DNA of 64,000 bases from assembly GCF_964019385.1 (NCBI RefSeq), contig NC_088654.1, positions 25,132,941 to 25,196,940 on the forward strand, written 5' to 3'. The notes beneath the pieces were generated by a model. The model was not told where the DNA came from, did no database searches, and was given only the letters and a program-made list of their open reading frames with translations. This DNA is from Sycon ciliatum. Lineage: Eukaryota; Porifera; Calcarea; Leucosolenida; Sycettidae. This document shows positions 22,000-32,703 of this stretch, piece by piece; position 1 is the first letter of the stretch; every line of letters starts with the position of its first letter. A program made the position numbers and the translations under genes.

Positions 22000-22330
22000 G
22001 TGCTGATTAATGAGAGCAGGTACATAAGGAAGAGACGACAAGAGGTAGGATATTTACTTTGAAATCCTTTCTGGGGTTCATTTGCCGGAGGCTGAGTGGA
22101 ATGTTATTGAAGCGATCAAGAGAAGCATAGATGGGGGAGTCTCTTAGCTGGTTTGTGCGTGTTGTGGGTAGCTCAAAAGTTCGAGAGAACCTGACCGTGC
22201 GAATGGGCTGTAGGTTGTTTGTTGTTGTTGTTGTGTTTATTTAAATTCGCAAACCGAACGGACTGAACATGTCCAATGACAAGGAAGCGAATGAAGTCCA
22301 AATAACCCAGGAATGGGGACAGAGATGAAA
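22000..22330 (-). pseudogene. LINE 3' end fragment
   Basis: On the minus strand, 22180-22010 reads LRDSPIYASLDRFNNIPLSL and then a stop, the C-terminal end seen in CR1/Jockey-type RTs. A (GTT)n stretch and TTTATTTAAATT follow at 22213-22245, like the tail at 16794. Confidence 0.6.
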
Positions 22331-22379
22331 AGAAAAAATGGGAACAGAAGGTTCTCGGCAAAGGAAGAAGAGAAAGGAA

Positions 22380-22640
22380 GGAAAAAAAAAGAATAATGGA
22401 GAAGAAGAAGAAGAAGAAAAATCGTGGTCACGGCGAGAAGAAAGCTTTTAGCAAAAAGACAAAGGAAAGGATGAAGGAGAAAATGGGGAGACACATCGTG
22501 GTCACGGCCAAAGCCGGAGTAGCGGCAGGACACAGTAGACAAAACAACACCAGGAACAAGCACGCATGAAGCATGGGCCATGCCGGCCCAGAAGCGGGAG
22601 ACCCCGAAAGGAAGAGAGAAGAGAAGAGAAGATAGAGAAA
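22380..22640. repeat. A/G-rich low-complexity tract
   Basis: Runs of GAA/GAAAG with no coding signal, probably the downstream flank or tail region of the LINE at 22935-24512. Confidence 0.5.
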
Positions 22641-22659
22641 TCGAAGCATTCCACATCTA

Positions 22660-22905
22660 CATGTACGCCCACACATCCACACATCCACACACCCACACAT
22701 CCACACACCCACACATCCACACACATACATCTACATGTACATACCCACACCTACGCACCAATACACACATACTTAGACACATACCCCCCCCCCCACACAC
22801 ACACACACACGCGCGTGCACACACACACACACACGCGCGTGCACACACACACACACACACAACACACACACACATACACACACACACATGTACATTGACA
22901 GCCAC
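22660..22905. repeat. (CACACATC/CA)n repeat
   Basis: CCCACACATCCACA units pass into CA runs with interspersed GCGCG. It produces spurious open frames on both strands. Confidence 0.95.
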
Positions 22906-22934
22906 ACATACAATTGCTTTGCAATGTTCTCAGT

Positions 22935-24512
22935 TCATAGAAGAAACGGGACTGCGGCAGCACGGAATTGACGAGGAACAGAGATGGAGCGAATACTGCT
23001 TGGCAGGTTGTTCCAGCATAGCGCACCCTGGAAGGCGAATGTCCCCTTTCCAGAGTTGCTGCGGGCGGGTGGCAGGCAGAGACCCATGCTGGAGTCCAGG
23101 CGCGTGGACCGGCCACAAGCTGGCAGTAAGAGAACCTGAAGCTCAGGACTTGCTTGGCCGTAACGGCAGCGCCATGCAAGGAATGCCAGCTTCTGCTTGT
23201 ACACTTCGGTAACCCGATACAGTGAGAGGCGCTCCAGTAGGTCATGTGCGGATGTCCACGGCGGGCGTCCGAACACTACACGGGCACCACGGTTTTGCAG
23301 AACCTGTAGTCGATGACAGTGCCTGGCTGCCAGAGATGTCGAAAATGCATTTGATCCATATAGAAGATCGGGCATTATGATGGACTGGAAATAAGTTATC
23401 CGACCCTGTGTGCTGAGGCAACGCCGCATCCTCCACAGGACTCCGATCTTTCGTGATACACGGTTTGCACAGCGGGTTACGTGGTCATCCCAAGACATGT
23501 TGCTATCAAATGTTACGCCAAGGTACCTGGCAGACTCCACAAGAGGCAGCAGGGTCCCGTTACAGTTCACCGAGAGTGGAGTATGCTTCTCAGGTAGGTT
23601 CCCGGAAATGGAGATCACCTGGCTTTTGGAAGCATTCAGGATCAAGCCACGGTCGTTTAGCCAGTTAGCAATAGCTGAAGCTGACGCAGACAGAATTGCA
23701 GACACTTCAGACTTAGTCGGTTTGCTGCAAGTGAGACCAATGTCATCTGCAAACTGCAAAGACAAAGCATGTCCAGCAACATTGGGTATTTCCCGAGTGT
23801 ATATGTTGAACAAAATGGGGCCGAGCACAGATCCCTGTGGCACTCCGCAGGTGCAGAGAGTGATAGTGCTGCGTGATGGTCCGATACACACACGCTGGGT
23901 CCGTTCGGAGAGGTAAGAAATGAACCAACGCAGGGCTGTGGCCGTGACACCAACATTGAAGAGGTCGAGAATTAGTTGGTGATGTCTAACTTTATCGAAT
24001 GCTTTGGACATGTCCAGTAAGCAGACACCTGTGTACATTCGTTTGTCCCGGGCAGTAAGGATACGGTTGGTGATGAGAGCTAGTGCATCCTCAGTGGAAT
24101 GGCCGCTGCGAAATGCAAACTGAGTGGAGGGAAGTGACTCCGTGATGTTCATGACTGATACAAGTTCCTTCTGCACTAGCTTCTCTAAAAGCTTGGACAG
24201 GATTGGGAGAAGGGAAATGGGACGGAAGTGAGTGGGAACTGCTGGGTCACCAGCTTTATATAGCGGTGATACGTGTGCAAGCTTGAAGGCAGAGGGTACT
24301 GTACCACGGGATAGTGAGGCATTGAAGAGAGCAGCAACAGACGGAGCAATGATATCAGCACAGCACTTCAGAAGTACTCCTGGGATGCTGTCACTGCCTG
24401 TGGCCTTGGCTGCATTGATGCCTCTCAGGAGACGATAAACAGAGTTGGTTCGGACATACTGGAAAGCTGATAACACTGTGGGGCGTGATGGACCCTGTGG
24501 CATGGTGAGCAC
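22935..24512 (-). CDS. Non-LTR reverse transcriptase ORF (largely intact)
   Basis: A 525-codon open frame without stops. Order: GINAAKATGSDSIPGVLLK, a fingers region with FRPISLLPILSKLLEKLV, DMSKAFDKVRHHQL (first Asp), GVPQGSVLGPILFNIYT, the catalytic LQFADDIGL, KSQVISIS, RYLGVTFDSNMSW, then a thumb region ending FAFQGALCWNNLPSSIRS. This is a CR1/Jockey-type RT. The apurinic-like endonuclease expected upstream is absent; at 24530 the sequence changes to a different LINE fragment, so the element is truncated at its 5' side although the RT itself could fold. Confidence 0.9.
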   Translation of the reverse strand: MLTMPQGPSRPTVLSAFQYVRTNSVYRLLRGINAAKATGSDSIPGVLLKCCADIIAPSVAALFNASLSRGTVPSAFKLAHVSPLYKAGDPAVPTHFRPISLLPILSKLLEKLVQKELVSVMNITESLPSTQFAFRSGHSTEDALALITNRILTARDKRMYTGVCLLDMSKAFDKVRHHQLILDLFNVGVTATALRWFISYLSERTQRVCIGPSRSTITLCTCGVPQGSVLGPILFNIYTREIPNVAGHALSLQFADDIGLTCSKPTKSEVSAILSASASAIANWLNDRGLILNASKSQVISISGNLPEKHTPLSVNCNGTLLPLVESARYLGVTFDSNMSWDDHVTRCANRVSRKIGVLWRMRRCLSTQGRITYFQSIIMPDLLYGSNAFSTSLAARHCHRLQVLQNRGARVVFGRPPWTSAHDLLERLSLYRVTEVYKQKLAFLAWRCRYGQASPELQVLLLPACGRSTRLDSSMGLCLPPARSNSGKGTFAFQGALCWNNLPSSIRSISVPRQFRAAAVPFLL

Positions 24513-24529
24513 AGGGGGTCTATCATTAT

Positions 24530-25400
24530 AGGTGCAGGCAGGTGTGGTGGTGCATATCTATGGTGCAGGCTATGTGCAAGAAGAATATGGGAAGGGTGCG
24601 GCGGCTGCTAAGTGATGGCCATTTGAGCCGGTGCAGCAGCACAGAGTGGGTTCTGTGTTCAAAGAGGGGAGTTGTAAACAGAGGCGAGCGGCGCATCGTT
24701 GGATGCACTCAAGCCGGTCGTTGAGGGTTGTGGGGAGGGGTGAGAGGACAGTGCAAGCATACTCAAGAATAGGGTGGATGTCACAGGAGAAGGAGCATCC
24801 TCCTGGACGCTTTTGTGATAACATAGTCAACATGTAAGTTCCAGCATAGATTCTGCTGTATGATGAGGCCAAGGTGGCGATGCCTGGAGGCCACAGTGAG
24901 GTTGGTATCGTTAAGTGCGATTGATGGTGGTCTGGGAGGTGGACAGTTGGTGTGGTGAAAGTGGATGCCAGTGGTCTTACTTTCATTGACCAGGAGACGC
25001 CAATCCTTCAGCCACTGTGTGGCGGTTGTCACAGCTGGCAGGACGTGCTCTTCTGCGGCTAGAAATTTCGCATGAGCGGCAATGATGGGAGTGTCGTCGG
25101 CAACCTGGCTGCACTCAGTGTTGGCATTTATGCAGGCGATTGGCAGATCGACTGTGTAGGCTGTGAACAAAAGCGGCCCCAAGACAGAGCCTTGGGGGAC
25201 CCCCGCTGGAATGTTCAGCCAGGCTGACTTGCCGCTCTCCACTTGCACACATTGTCGTCTGTTGGGGAGATAAGAGGCAAGCCACTGGAGGCATTTGCCA
25301 TCGAGTCCAAGGTGGGCCAATTTTGCAAGCAGTCCTTGGTTCCACACCGAGTCAAACACCTTAGATAGGTCGAAGAAGTAAGCAATTACTGTTTGCCCAC
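24530..25400 (-). pseudogene. Second LINE RT fragment
   Basis: The minus-strand frame 25359-24781 shows VWNQGLLAKLAHLGLDGK, GVPQGSVLGPLLFTAY, a catalytic box altered to SQVADDTP, and RHLGLIIQQNLCW. A further piece (24986-24570) is frame-shifted (GVEYACTVLSPLP-like region). It is the same family as the LINE in the 3' LTR at 11340-12658. Confidence 0.83.
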
Positions 25401-25429
25401 GTCTCTTTTCTCGATGATAGGTAAAACTA

Positions 25430-26190
25430 AGATTGATAGCTAAGACTGAGTCACGACTGAACTAAAAGAGAGTGAGAGCTTCTTTTATAGCGCTTTTTAC
25501 AGATAATGGTGTGATCATTGGATAGAATGGTACGATCAATTTCCAGGAAATAGTAGAACAGGTAAAAGAGGAATATGTGCAGCCAGTCAGCAGAAAGCAG
25601 AATACACGTACGGGAATCATTCAAGGAGAGAGAAAGAAAGACATGGAGATAAAAATGGCCAAGAAGGGACGTGTGGAGCCCGCTCAGCCACGTCAGCATA
25701 CATTGGGTGTATATGAGGGTCTCGTTGGGAGCCCGCTCACCCAACATTCCATTGCTCAGTGGCTTCTTATGGGTAAGTCTTGCATGCACGATACTTCGTA
25801 CCCTGACCTGGTGCGGGGACAGTTTTGGCTCTTGGGCCCAATTTGGCTCTTCATTCTTTGCATGTAGCTCTTGCTAGTCTTGGCTCTTTGCACGAAGCTC
25901 CGGAGCCTCATGGAAACCTGTAGAACGTCATGGTGATGTAGTTTTTGCACAAAGCCTGGAGTCACATTTCCAGGAAGTGAAGCACTTCCAGGCAACGTAC
26001 AACGCGAGAACCTACCTGACCAGGTTCCGGCATTGAGTCACATGATGTGTCATGGCCAAGAGGCATGCCACATTCGTGGGAAAGCGTGTGCCCCTCAACC
26101 TCTGTGACAAGCACGTGGGACAAGACACTGGTCTAACCATACTGTACCAAAATTGCATGACGGCTCGAAACAGATCTGCTCACTCGTAAG
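25430..26190 (-). mobile_element. LTR fragment, same family as 43457-47479
   Basis: Read on the minus strand it follows the 1086-bp LTR in order: CACGTGCTTGTCACAG region, GTTCTCGCGTTGTACG, CCTGGAAGTGCTTCACTTCC, GAGCGGGCTCCCAACGAGAC and TATAAAAGAAGCTCTCACTC. It is clearly diverged. A TATAAAA-like motif near the 25480 end is a plausible LTR promoter. Confidence 0.83.
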
Positions 26191-26318
26191 ACACTGCTGT
26201 CAGAGGACTATCATCATGCACAATGTTTTTCATTATTTCACCTCCTGAAACAATTTTGTAGAATTTCCTTTGTCTGAGGTTCTGAGTAGTCTGTACCTGC
26301 AATTTTGTTTTTCTTCAG

Positions 26319-26615
26319 TACCGGGAGCTCCGACCATAATATCTAGATTACTAGCTCCAACAAATATTACTGTGGTATTTGACGCACTGACTGGTAACTT
26401 CGCAATTCATAGTTATTGCTGTCTGTACAAGCGTCAAACAGTATCAGGTTTTCCGTCGCCAACAAATCCAACAATAACTTGCAATACAAGCACAACCATC
26501 GTACTCAACAACCTGGAGGAAGATTCAACGTACATCATTGTGGGCTATGCAAACAACACCGTCATGGCCAGGAGCCCTAATACCACTCAACTTTTCTTCA
26601 ACACCACAACTGCAG
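26319..26615 (+). CDS. RPTP exon: FN3-like domain 4 (divergent, Cys-rich)
   Basis: Acceptor TTCTTCAG, donor GTCAGT, phase 1-1. VPGAPTIISRLLAPTNITVV lacks the Trp. SYCCLYKR in strand C is followed by another Cys (ITCNTS). LNNLEEDSTYIIVGYANN is the FN3 strand E-F pattern. Several N-x-T/S glycosylation sites are present. Confidence 0.82.
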
Positions 26616-27155
26616 GTCAGTCATGCGTGATAACATCTGAAAAGTAGATACATGTCCTGTTTTACTGTATTTAGCTACGGGAGTAGTGGCTGCAACGTTG
26701 AACTGTTGCTGGTGGTGACGGTTGTGGTGACGGTTGTGGCGGAGGTGGTGGTGCTGCTGCTGCTCGTTAACCTATATATTTTTGACTGTTCCCCATACTG
26801 CCATGCATCACTATTTCCCCCGGTGGTGTCTGTGAGCTGTTGGGATGTCATTCTGATCATTTCCCCTCAAAGCAGGACAGAGTTAGTTTCCTTGTTCATG
26901 TCCACGGTCACCTAAGTGCCACGGTCGCTGAAACCAGACTTTGCATGCAGGATATTTTACTCAAAATGAGGATGATACTAATTTTCATCTTGGGCCTCCA
27001 CTGAAATGACCGCAAGAAGAAAATTCCTGCATTTTGAGCACGTATTTTTGAAGTGAGAAACCGAATATAGAAAAGCCAAATGTAACTATCATTGCCGCAA
27101 GCTGTTGGCTATTTTTCTGGCTTTTTAACGTGATGTATTTTTGCATCTGACACAG
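26616..27155. other. Intron
   Basis: Contains a GGTGGTGACGGTTGTGGTGA low-complexity patch (26709-26765). No element recognised. Confidence 0.6.
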
Positions 27156-27437
27156 CCCCATCTGAGCCACCGGCATCCGTGAACGTCACCAATGTCAACA
27201 GAACATCACTGACAATGGTATGGAATGAAGTACCCTTGCTTGGTCGCAACGGTCCAATCACACACTATCTGGTCAAGTACAACAGCCATGACCGACGTGT
27301 TGGAAGTGATCAGCTCTCACTCACACTTCATCACCTTCAGCCTAACACAGACTACACCATCAGTGTATCGGCTATAGGTCACGGAGGTCAAAGTGGACCT
27401 TTCAGCAGTGAGGAGATTGTCAAAACACTCGAAGCTG
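27156..27437 (+). CDS. RPTP exon: FN3 domain 5
   Basis: Acceptor GACACAG, donor GTAAGA, phase 1-1. Classic FN3 (APSEPPASVNVTNV, MVWNEVPLLGRNGPITHYLV, LHHLQPNTDYTISVSAIGHG). Confidence 0.93.
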
Positions 27438-28095
27438 GTAAGAACAGTAACTCTTGGTAAATAATCACATTTTTCCTTAGACACCTAGCCGATACCATAC
27501 CTATTAGCTTATAATTTATAATCTCAGCAACACACTCTCATCATCCTGTTGTGCATGTAACACACTTTCATGAACAATGAACACTGACTACACAAAATGT
27601 CATCATACAAAACCCACATATAACTGCGTCTCCTTTGTTTCCTGCCGCAATGCTGTCATCAGTAAGCTAAGTTATAAGGATCTGCCTGTCATAAAGGTTC
27701 CCTCAACCCCTTTCTTTCCCCAAGCACTGTGGATTGCAACCATGTATGCACTGTGTATAGCATGCGCAAAGGCAGTAAAGAGTATCACTCTGTCCTGGTT
27801 TGCTTGTGCATTACTGCACGCAGTTGTACACAAATAGTAATAGACCTGCAGCACATAACCATGCTGCACTGCATGTGTGGAGTTGTGCTTATCTACGCAA
27901 CTTTGAATGGTCCTAACCCAGCTGCTCGTCTTCACTGGTTTCAAGCCAGCTATAACCCTGCTGTGTATGATGGTAGTGATGGGGTGACAGTAAGAGAGAA
28001 AAAACACCTTACATGCTTCCCGATGGCACTGTCAGCGGTTGTGGAATACTAATCTAACATACCTCTTCCTGGTGATTCTGTGTATTGCAATATAG
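27438..28095. other. Intron
   Basis: About 660 bp with no recognisable element; short frames only. Confidence 0.6.
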
Positions 28096-28401
28096 TACCC
28101 AACGAACCAACCGTCAAATGGACTTCAACATCAACCAGTGTGAGGGCAGTGGTGACGTCTGAATCACCGTACTGGAATGTTCATCAGTACTGCATCACAA
28201 TTCAAGCAACCAAGACTGTGGACGGCAAATCAATACCTGATGACCTGCGTCAACGAGTGGAACACAATTGCACCGATAATGCTGTATCTGATTTCGACAA
28301 TCTTGAGGAATATGTAGTCTACAACACCTGGACCTGGGTTCAAAATGGAAGGGGAGAGAACAGTAGCACTCAAATGGACGGTTTTGCCACTAAAGAGGGA
28401 G
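28096..28401 (+). CDS. RPTP exon: FN3-like domain 6 (divergent, Cys-rich)
   Basis: Acceptor ATATAG, donor GTAAGA, phase 1-1. VPNEPTVKWTSTSTSVRAVV, then HQYCITIQATK, a Cys 26 residues later (EHNCTDN), and DFDNLEEYVVYNTWTWVQNG. It shares the strand-C Cys plus later Cys with domains 2 and 4. Confidence 0.8.
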
Positions 28402-29334
28402 GTAAGATCCGGCTTGGTTTCTAGTGACCTGCAGAAGCTGTACTCTAATTGTTCTTATCTTTGGTGCATGTAGTGTCCTATCCTGTATCACGTTATCCTT
28501 TCACCCATTCACGACATAGTCCTTCCCCTTTCTGTCGCCATGTATAGACGGTACGTGACCTCGCACTACCCTGTGCCATGCACAATAACACGCTCTGTTG
28601 GGCTGTTGGTTCATGACACAACATGTAATGCGGCCAGGAACCCGAGACCAGTGATCGGGGGAGCCTACAACGCCTGCACTGCTGCTAATTTAGCAACCCC
28701 TGCAGATAGCCGTTCGTCACTATCCTTTCTTCTCCTTCTTAAAATGCCTTTTCCCTTTCTCTGTCTGATCGCAGGGATTGTCATTCGTAAGAAAATAAAT
28801 AAATAAAAGCTAGGTGGATCCAGTAATTTTGTCATCTGGGATCGAATTCCAACCTTTTGAAGTTTCTTTCACTTTCACTTTCCATAATTCAGAAATTTGC
28901 TCTAGCGGAGTCTTACCTTTCTATTTTAGAAAATCATGGTAGAAAAGGCAATGCAATACATATGTAAAGTGAAAAGCCGCAGTGTACTTACTAGAAATTA
29001 ATCCTTGCTGGGGTTTTTTCTCATCTAAATGTCCAGCTAATAACTGCAGAGGTGATTTCTTCTCTCGTCGATTTTTTCCTGCTTTTATACCTCGATATTT
29101 GGGTGCTTGTTTCCCTTTTCCCATGCTTCATCTTCCCCTCTCCTCTCCCCCATTTCCCCATTTTTCTTGCTATATTTATGTAGGAGACTTCCGTGATAAG
29201 CATCCATTTGCTTTTGGAGAATTCTTTTAAATATATACAATACAATACAATACATGTAGCAATTTCACCTGATATTCTGTCAAGCAATGTACTTATCAAG
29301 TGGTTGTGTTTGATTATCCTCTGACTTGTTCTAG
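28402..29334. other. Intron
   Basis: Around 930 bp, AT-rich in the second half, with (AATAC)n at 29236-29255. No gene. Confidence 0.55.
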
Positions 29335-29634
29335 TTCCAAGTCGTGCTCCGTCGAACCTAGCTGCTACCGGTGAGACAAGCACATCTGCTCAGCTGCAAT
29401 GGTCTCCAATTCCCCTACTGGACCAGAATGGAGAAATCATATATTACCATGTCAACGTCACAGCTATCTATCCCGTCAGTAACGTCTCAAGCCAAACATT
29501 CCTTGCATCTGCCCTTAATGGAACTATTGTCAGGCTGAAACCATACACGATGTATGAAGTGGCCATTGCCGCTGCTACTGGTATTGGCAGGGGAGATATC
29601 TCTAACTTCACATCGTTCCAGACCCAGCAAGCAG
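29335..29634 (+). CDS. RPTP exon: FN3 domain 7
   Basis: Acceptor TTCTAG, donor GTGAGG, phase 1-1. VPSRAPSNLAATGETSTSAQ, LQWSPIPLLDQNGEIIYYHV, LKPYTMYEVAIAAATGIGRG are canonical FN3 elements. Confidence 0.93.
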
Positions 29635-30309
29635 GTGAGGTGGATTTGAACACTGTGTTCTTTATCACAGGGCCCATACCTACGGAAGAAGGGGAAACAA
29701 AACGAAGTCAAAACAAAACACAGCAATGGGTGTGTAGGCGCTACATGCGCTGCGCTGGTGAGGTGCGGTGGACTCCCCCGACCAAGGGTCTCGGGATCGC
29801 TGTACAGTTCATACTAAGCAATCGGTGGCAATTGTCTGGTGATTGCTAACACTGGAACCTCTGAGTTACAAAAACACAGAGCCTCCGAGTACCAACAAGA
29901 ACACTGCATTGGTTTGCCCTTCCCTATACCTGAACATTACATGATGCGTAGGCCTAGGACATGGAGGGCTGTTAACTTCCCTAGTTCAGACATCAGCTCG
30001 CGCAGAGCAGTACGATACCTTCAGCATAGCCTTGCTTTCAAATAATTGACGGTTCGAAGAGAGTAGGCCAAGCCTACTCTTCCGCACCTTGAAACACACC
30101 ACCCACCCACATACGCACATCCTAGTGGTAGCTGATGAGTGGATCAGATTCACCACAATATGGTCAAAGATGTAAAAAACCCAGTGCTGTGTCCATGTTA
30201 CCCTTGTGCGAGGTTAGACTGAGTTTCCAATCACCTGTGGGTCACTGCCAAGGTGGAAACGTTTGACCCTTCTTAGCATGATCTGAACTTACTCCACTTT
30301 GTTTTTCAG

Positions 30310-30330
30310 TTATGGCCTCAGACTATCCAA
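30310..30330 (+). CDS. Possible 21-nt RPTP microexon
   Basis: Between TTTTTCAG and GTACGT lie 21 nt that keep phase 1 and would add VMASDYP (with the shared first base) between FN3 domains 7 and 8. Both splice signals are good and the frame is kept, but nothing else supports it. Confidence 0.3.
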
Positions 30331-30753
30331 GTACGTCTGTCTCCCTTGTTAGTTTTACGAATACAACTTTGATACAATGTAGGATATATTTTTTAATCTT
30401 TCCAATATTGTATAAAACTTTGCGTGAATACTTCAACGTAATCAAAGTATCTTAGTTAGTAAGTTTTGTTAATTCCAAGCAATACATGGCTGGGGCAGTC
30501 AATGACCACTTTGCGTGTAGATTTTAGGGGTTTCAGCTTACCACAAACTTGCCCTAGAGCCACTACTGTCCTGAGGATGCAGGCCCGTAGCAGCCCCATT
30601 TTGGTTGGTCCGGCAAGATCCGACCTCGATGCCCCCCCCCCCCCCCCCCCCCCCCCGAGCCCACACTCCTACATATGCCGGTACATGTACATGTACAAAG
30701 TGTAAATGATTGTACGTGTATGTACACAGTTTCCTCTGAGACAAAAATGCGAT
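30331..30753. other. Intron with C25 homopolymer
   Basis: A run of about 25 C (30632-30656) is followed by ACATGTACATGTAC repeats. No gene. Confidence 0.7.
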
Positions 30754-31053
30754 AATACTCATAAAAAGGACACACTTCAGGCTCATTACAAACATCTTGA
30801 AAGTTTTTGTCTTCACAAGTGTACTTTCAAGCCTTCTCATCAGGTGAAATACAGGCAAGGGAAAAGGAACAGGAACAGTGGATTAAATACAGTAAGAAGG
30901 TGGTAAAACAGCGCAAAAAGAAAGAAAGAAAGAAAGAAGATAGCTAAAGTAAACAGCGAAAATTGCAATAATGACACAAAGGTGCAAATGCGAGAAAACT
31001 CAATAAGCGCGACATGTAGTGCGACAACAAGAGACAACCACTGGACATACATG

Positions 31054-31320
31054 TAACTAACGAGGTTTTGACGACCTACCTAACAGCCTAAGTGTGAATT
31101 TGATTTGTTTCTGCTTGCAAAGGTTGGGTTTCCTTGTGTGGATGTATACAGCTTCCAAAACATTCAGCAATCTAGCACTGCGTACACGTGACACAATCGA
31201 AAAACAATCATCCGAATACACAGCACGACAATCAGGATGCTCAAACAAATGACTAGCAATGGACGACTCATACTTATCAGAACTAACATCAGAACAATCT
31301 GATAAGTATGAGTCGTCCAT
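31054..31320 (-). pseudogene. Penelope-like GIY-YIG C-terminus, left arm
   Basis: An 88-codon frame: SIASHLFEHPDCRAVYSDD, FSIVSRVRSARLLNVLEAVY, IHTRKPNLCKQK and a stop after SSKPR. The L-N-V-L-E-A-V-Y-I and P-N-L-C-K-Q-K segments are hallmarks of the Penelope GIY-YIG tail. The N-terminal reverse transcriptase is absent. Confidence 0.75.
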
Positions 31321-31525
31321 TGCTAGTCATTTGTTTGAGCATCCTGATTGTCGTGCTGTGTATTCGGATGATTGTTTTTCGATTGTGTCACGTGTACGCA
31401 GTGCTAGATTGCTGAATGTTTTGGAAGCTGTATACATCCACACAAGGAAACCCAACCTTTGCAAGCAGAAACAAATCAAATTCACACTTAGGCTGTTAGG
31501 TAGGTCGTCAAAACCTCGTTAGTTA
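31259..31525 (+). pseudogene. Penelope-like GIY-YIG C-terminus, right arm
   Basis: Mirror copy of the left-arm frame with identical residues except near the loop (SYLSELTSEQSDKYESS versus SYLSDCSDVSSDKYESS). Confidence 0.75.
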
Positions 31526-31825
31526 CATGTATGTCCAGTGGTTGTCGCTTGTTGTCGCACTACATGTCGCGCTTATTGAGTTTTCTCGCATTTGCACCTT
31601 TGTGTCATTATTGCAATTTTCGCTGTTTACTTTAGCTATCTTCTTTCTTTCTTTCTTTCTTTTTGCGCTGTTTTACCACCTTCTTACTGTATTTAATCCA
31701 CTGTTCCTGTTCCTTTTCCCTTGCCTGTATTTCACCTGATGAGAAGGCTTGAAAGTATACTTGTGAAGACAAAAACTTTCAAGATGTTTGTAATGAGCCT
31801 GAAGTGTGTCCTTTTTATGAGTATT

Positions 31826-32703
31826 AACGTGTATGTACAGTTGTAATTGTATGTAATTGTGACCATGCATAGTGACATAGGGCGAGAAAAGGAAGAAGGA
31901 TGTTCTGCATGAGTCAGGAAAAAGGGCATCAGCATGTTGTGTCCGTCCAAACAGAACTTGGTGAAGCCTATGAAGGCATAGCAACAGTATCTAAACGCAT
32001 GTGATAAAAGAACCAAAAATGGACCTTTGGTCCCTTGGGGGAGGAGAAAGGACATTGCAATGGAGGAATGGCAGGAGGTCATAAAACACAGGACAACACC
32101 CACATAGATCTATGTACATGGTATTCGCAACAACATGTACATGACATGTACTTGAGGACTACTAGAGTTCAAACTTCAAAGTATATACTCTTGCTATTAC
32201 CATGTACTACCTCTACTACCTCACTACGGCTCTACTTATTGCACACATCATGGGTAGACATCCTGAGCTGCTTACATGTGTGAGCTCTAGGCCCAAGCGG
32301 CAAATGCTAGCACCCAAAGTAGCATAAAAGGGCCTTTTTGTGACTCCACACGATGCTAGCATAAACAGCAGTTTTTACCGGCATCCGATACATTTTTGCC
32401 AATTTTGGCATTCTGGATGTGGAATTCGGTCTAGATTACACTATGAAACTAGTATTACGGTACTACCACATTGATAATTGCATGCACTACATTCAATTTG
32501 TTTGCATTACCTAGTTGTGACCAAGACCCACATTGCCATTGGTACTTCTTGGTATTTGCTCTTTTGTATTGCAAATATTTCCATAGCAACATGATGCCAA
32601 CATCGCACCTTTAAAACTCTTTTTACATACCTGCTTTGTGAGAATTCATAAATAGCACGGAACACCGTTTTCAACCCAAATGTTTCACCATTACCATTCA
32701 TAG
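31826..32703. other. Intronic stretch between palindromes
   Basis: No gene seen. It ends in ATTACCATTCATAG (32690-32703), the left copy of a 14-bp direct repeat flanking the next element. Confidence 0.5.

Larger units (their letters stand above)
30754..31825. mobile_element. Penelope-like element palindrome
   Basis: Two arms of about 530 bp (30754-31281 and 31298-31825) are nearly perfect inverses around a 16-nt loop (31282-31297). Each arm encodes, pointing outward from the centre, the C-terminal part of a GIY-YIG endonuclease domain typical of Penelope-like elements. Only a few differences are seen by eye, so the structure is recent or maintained. Confidence 0.88.

Noticed and set aside
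22566..23245. His/Thr- or Cys/Val-rich frames of 80-200 codons
   Set aside because: Translations of the CACACA/CACATC repeat.
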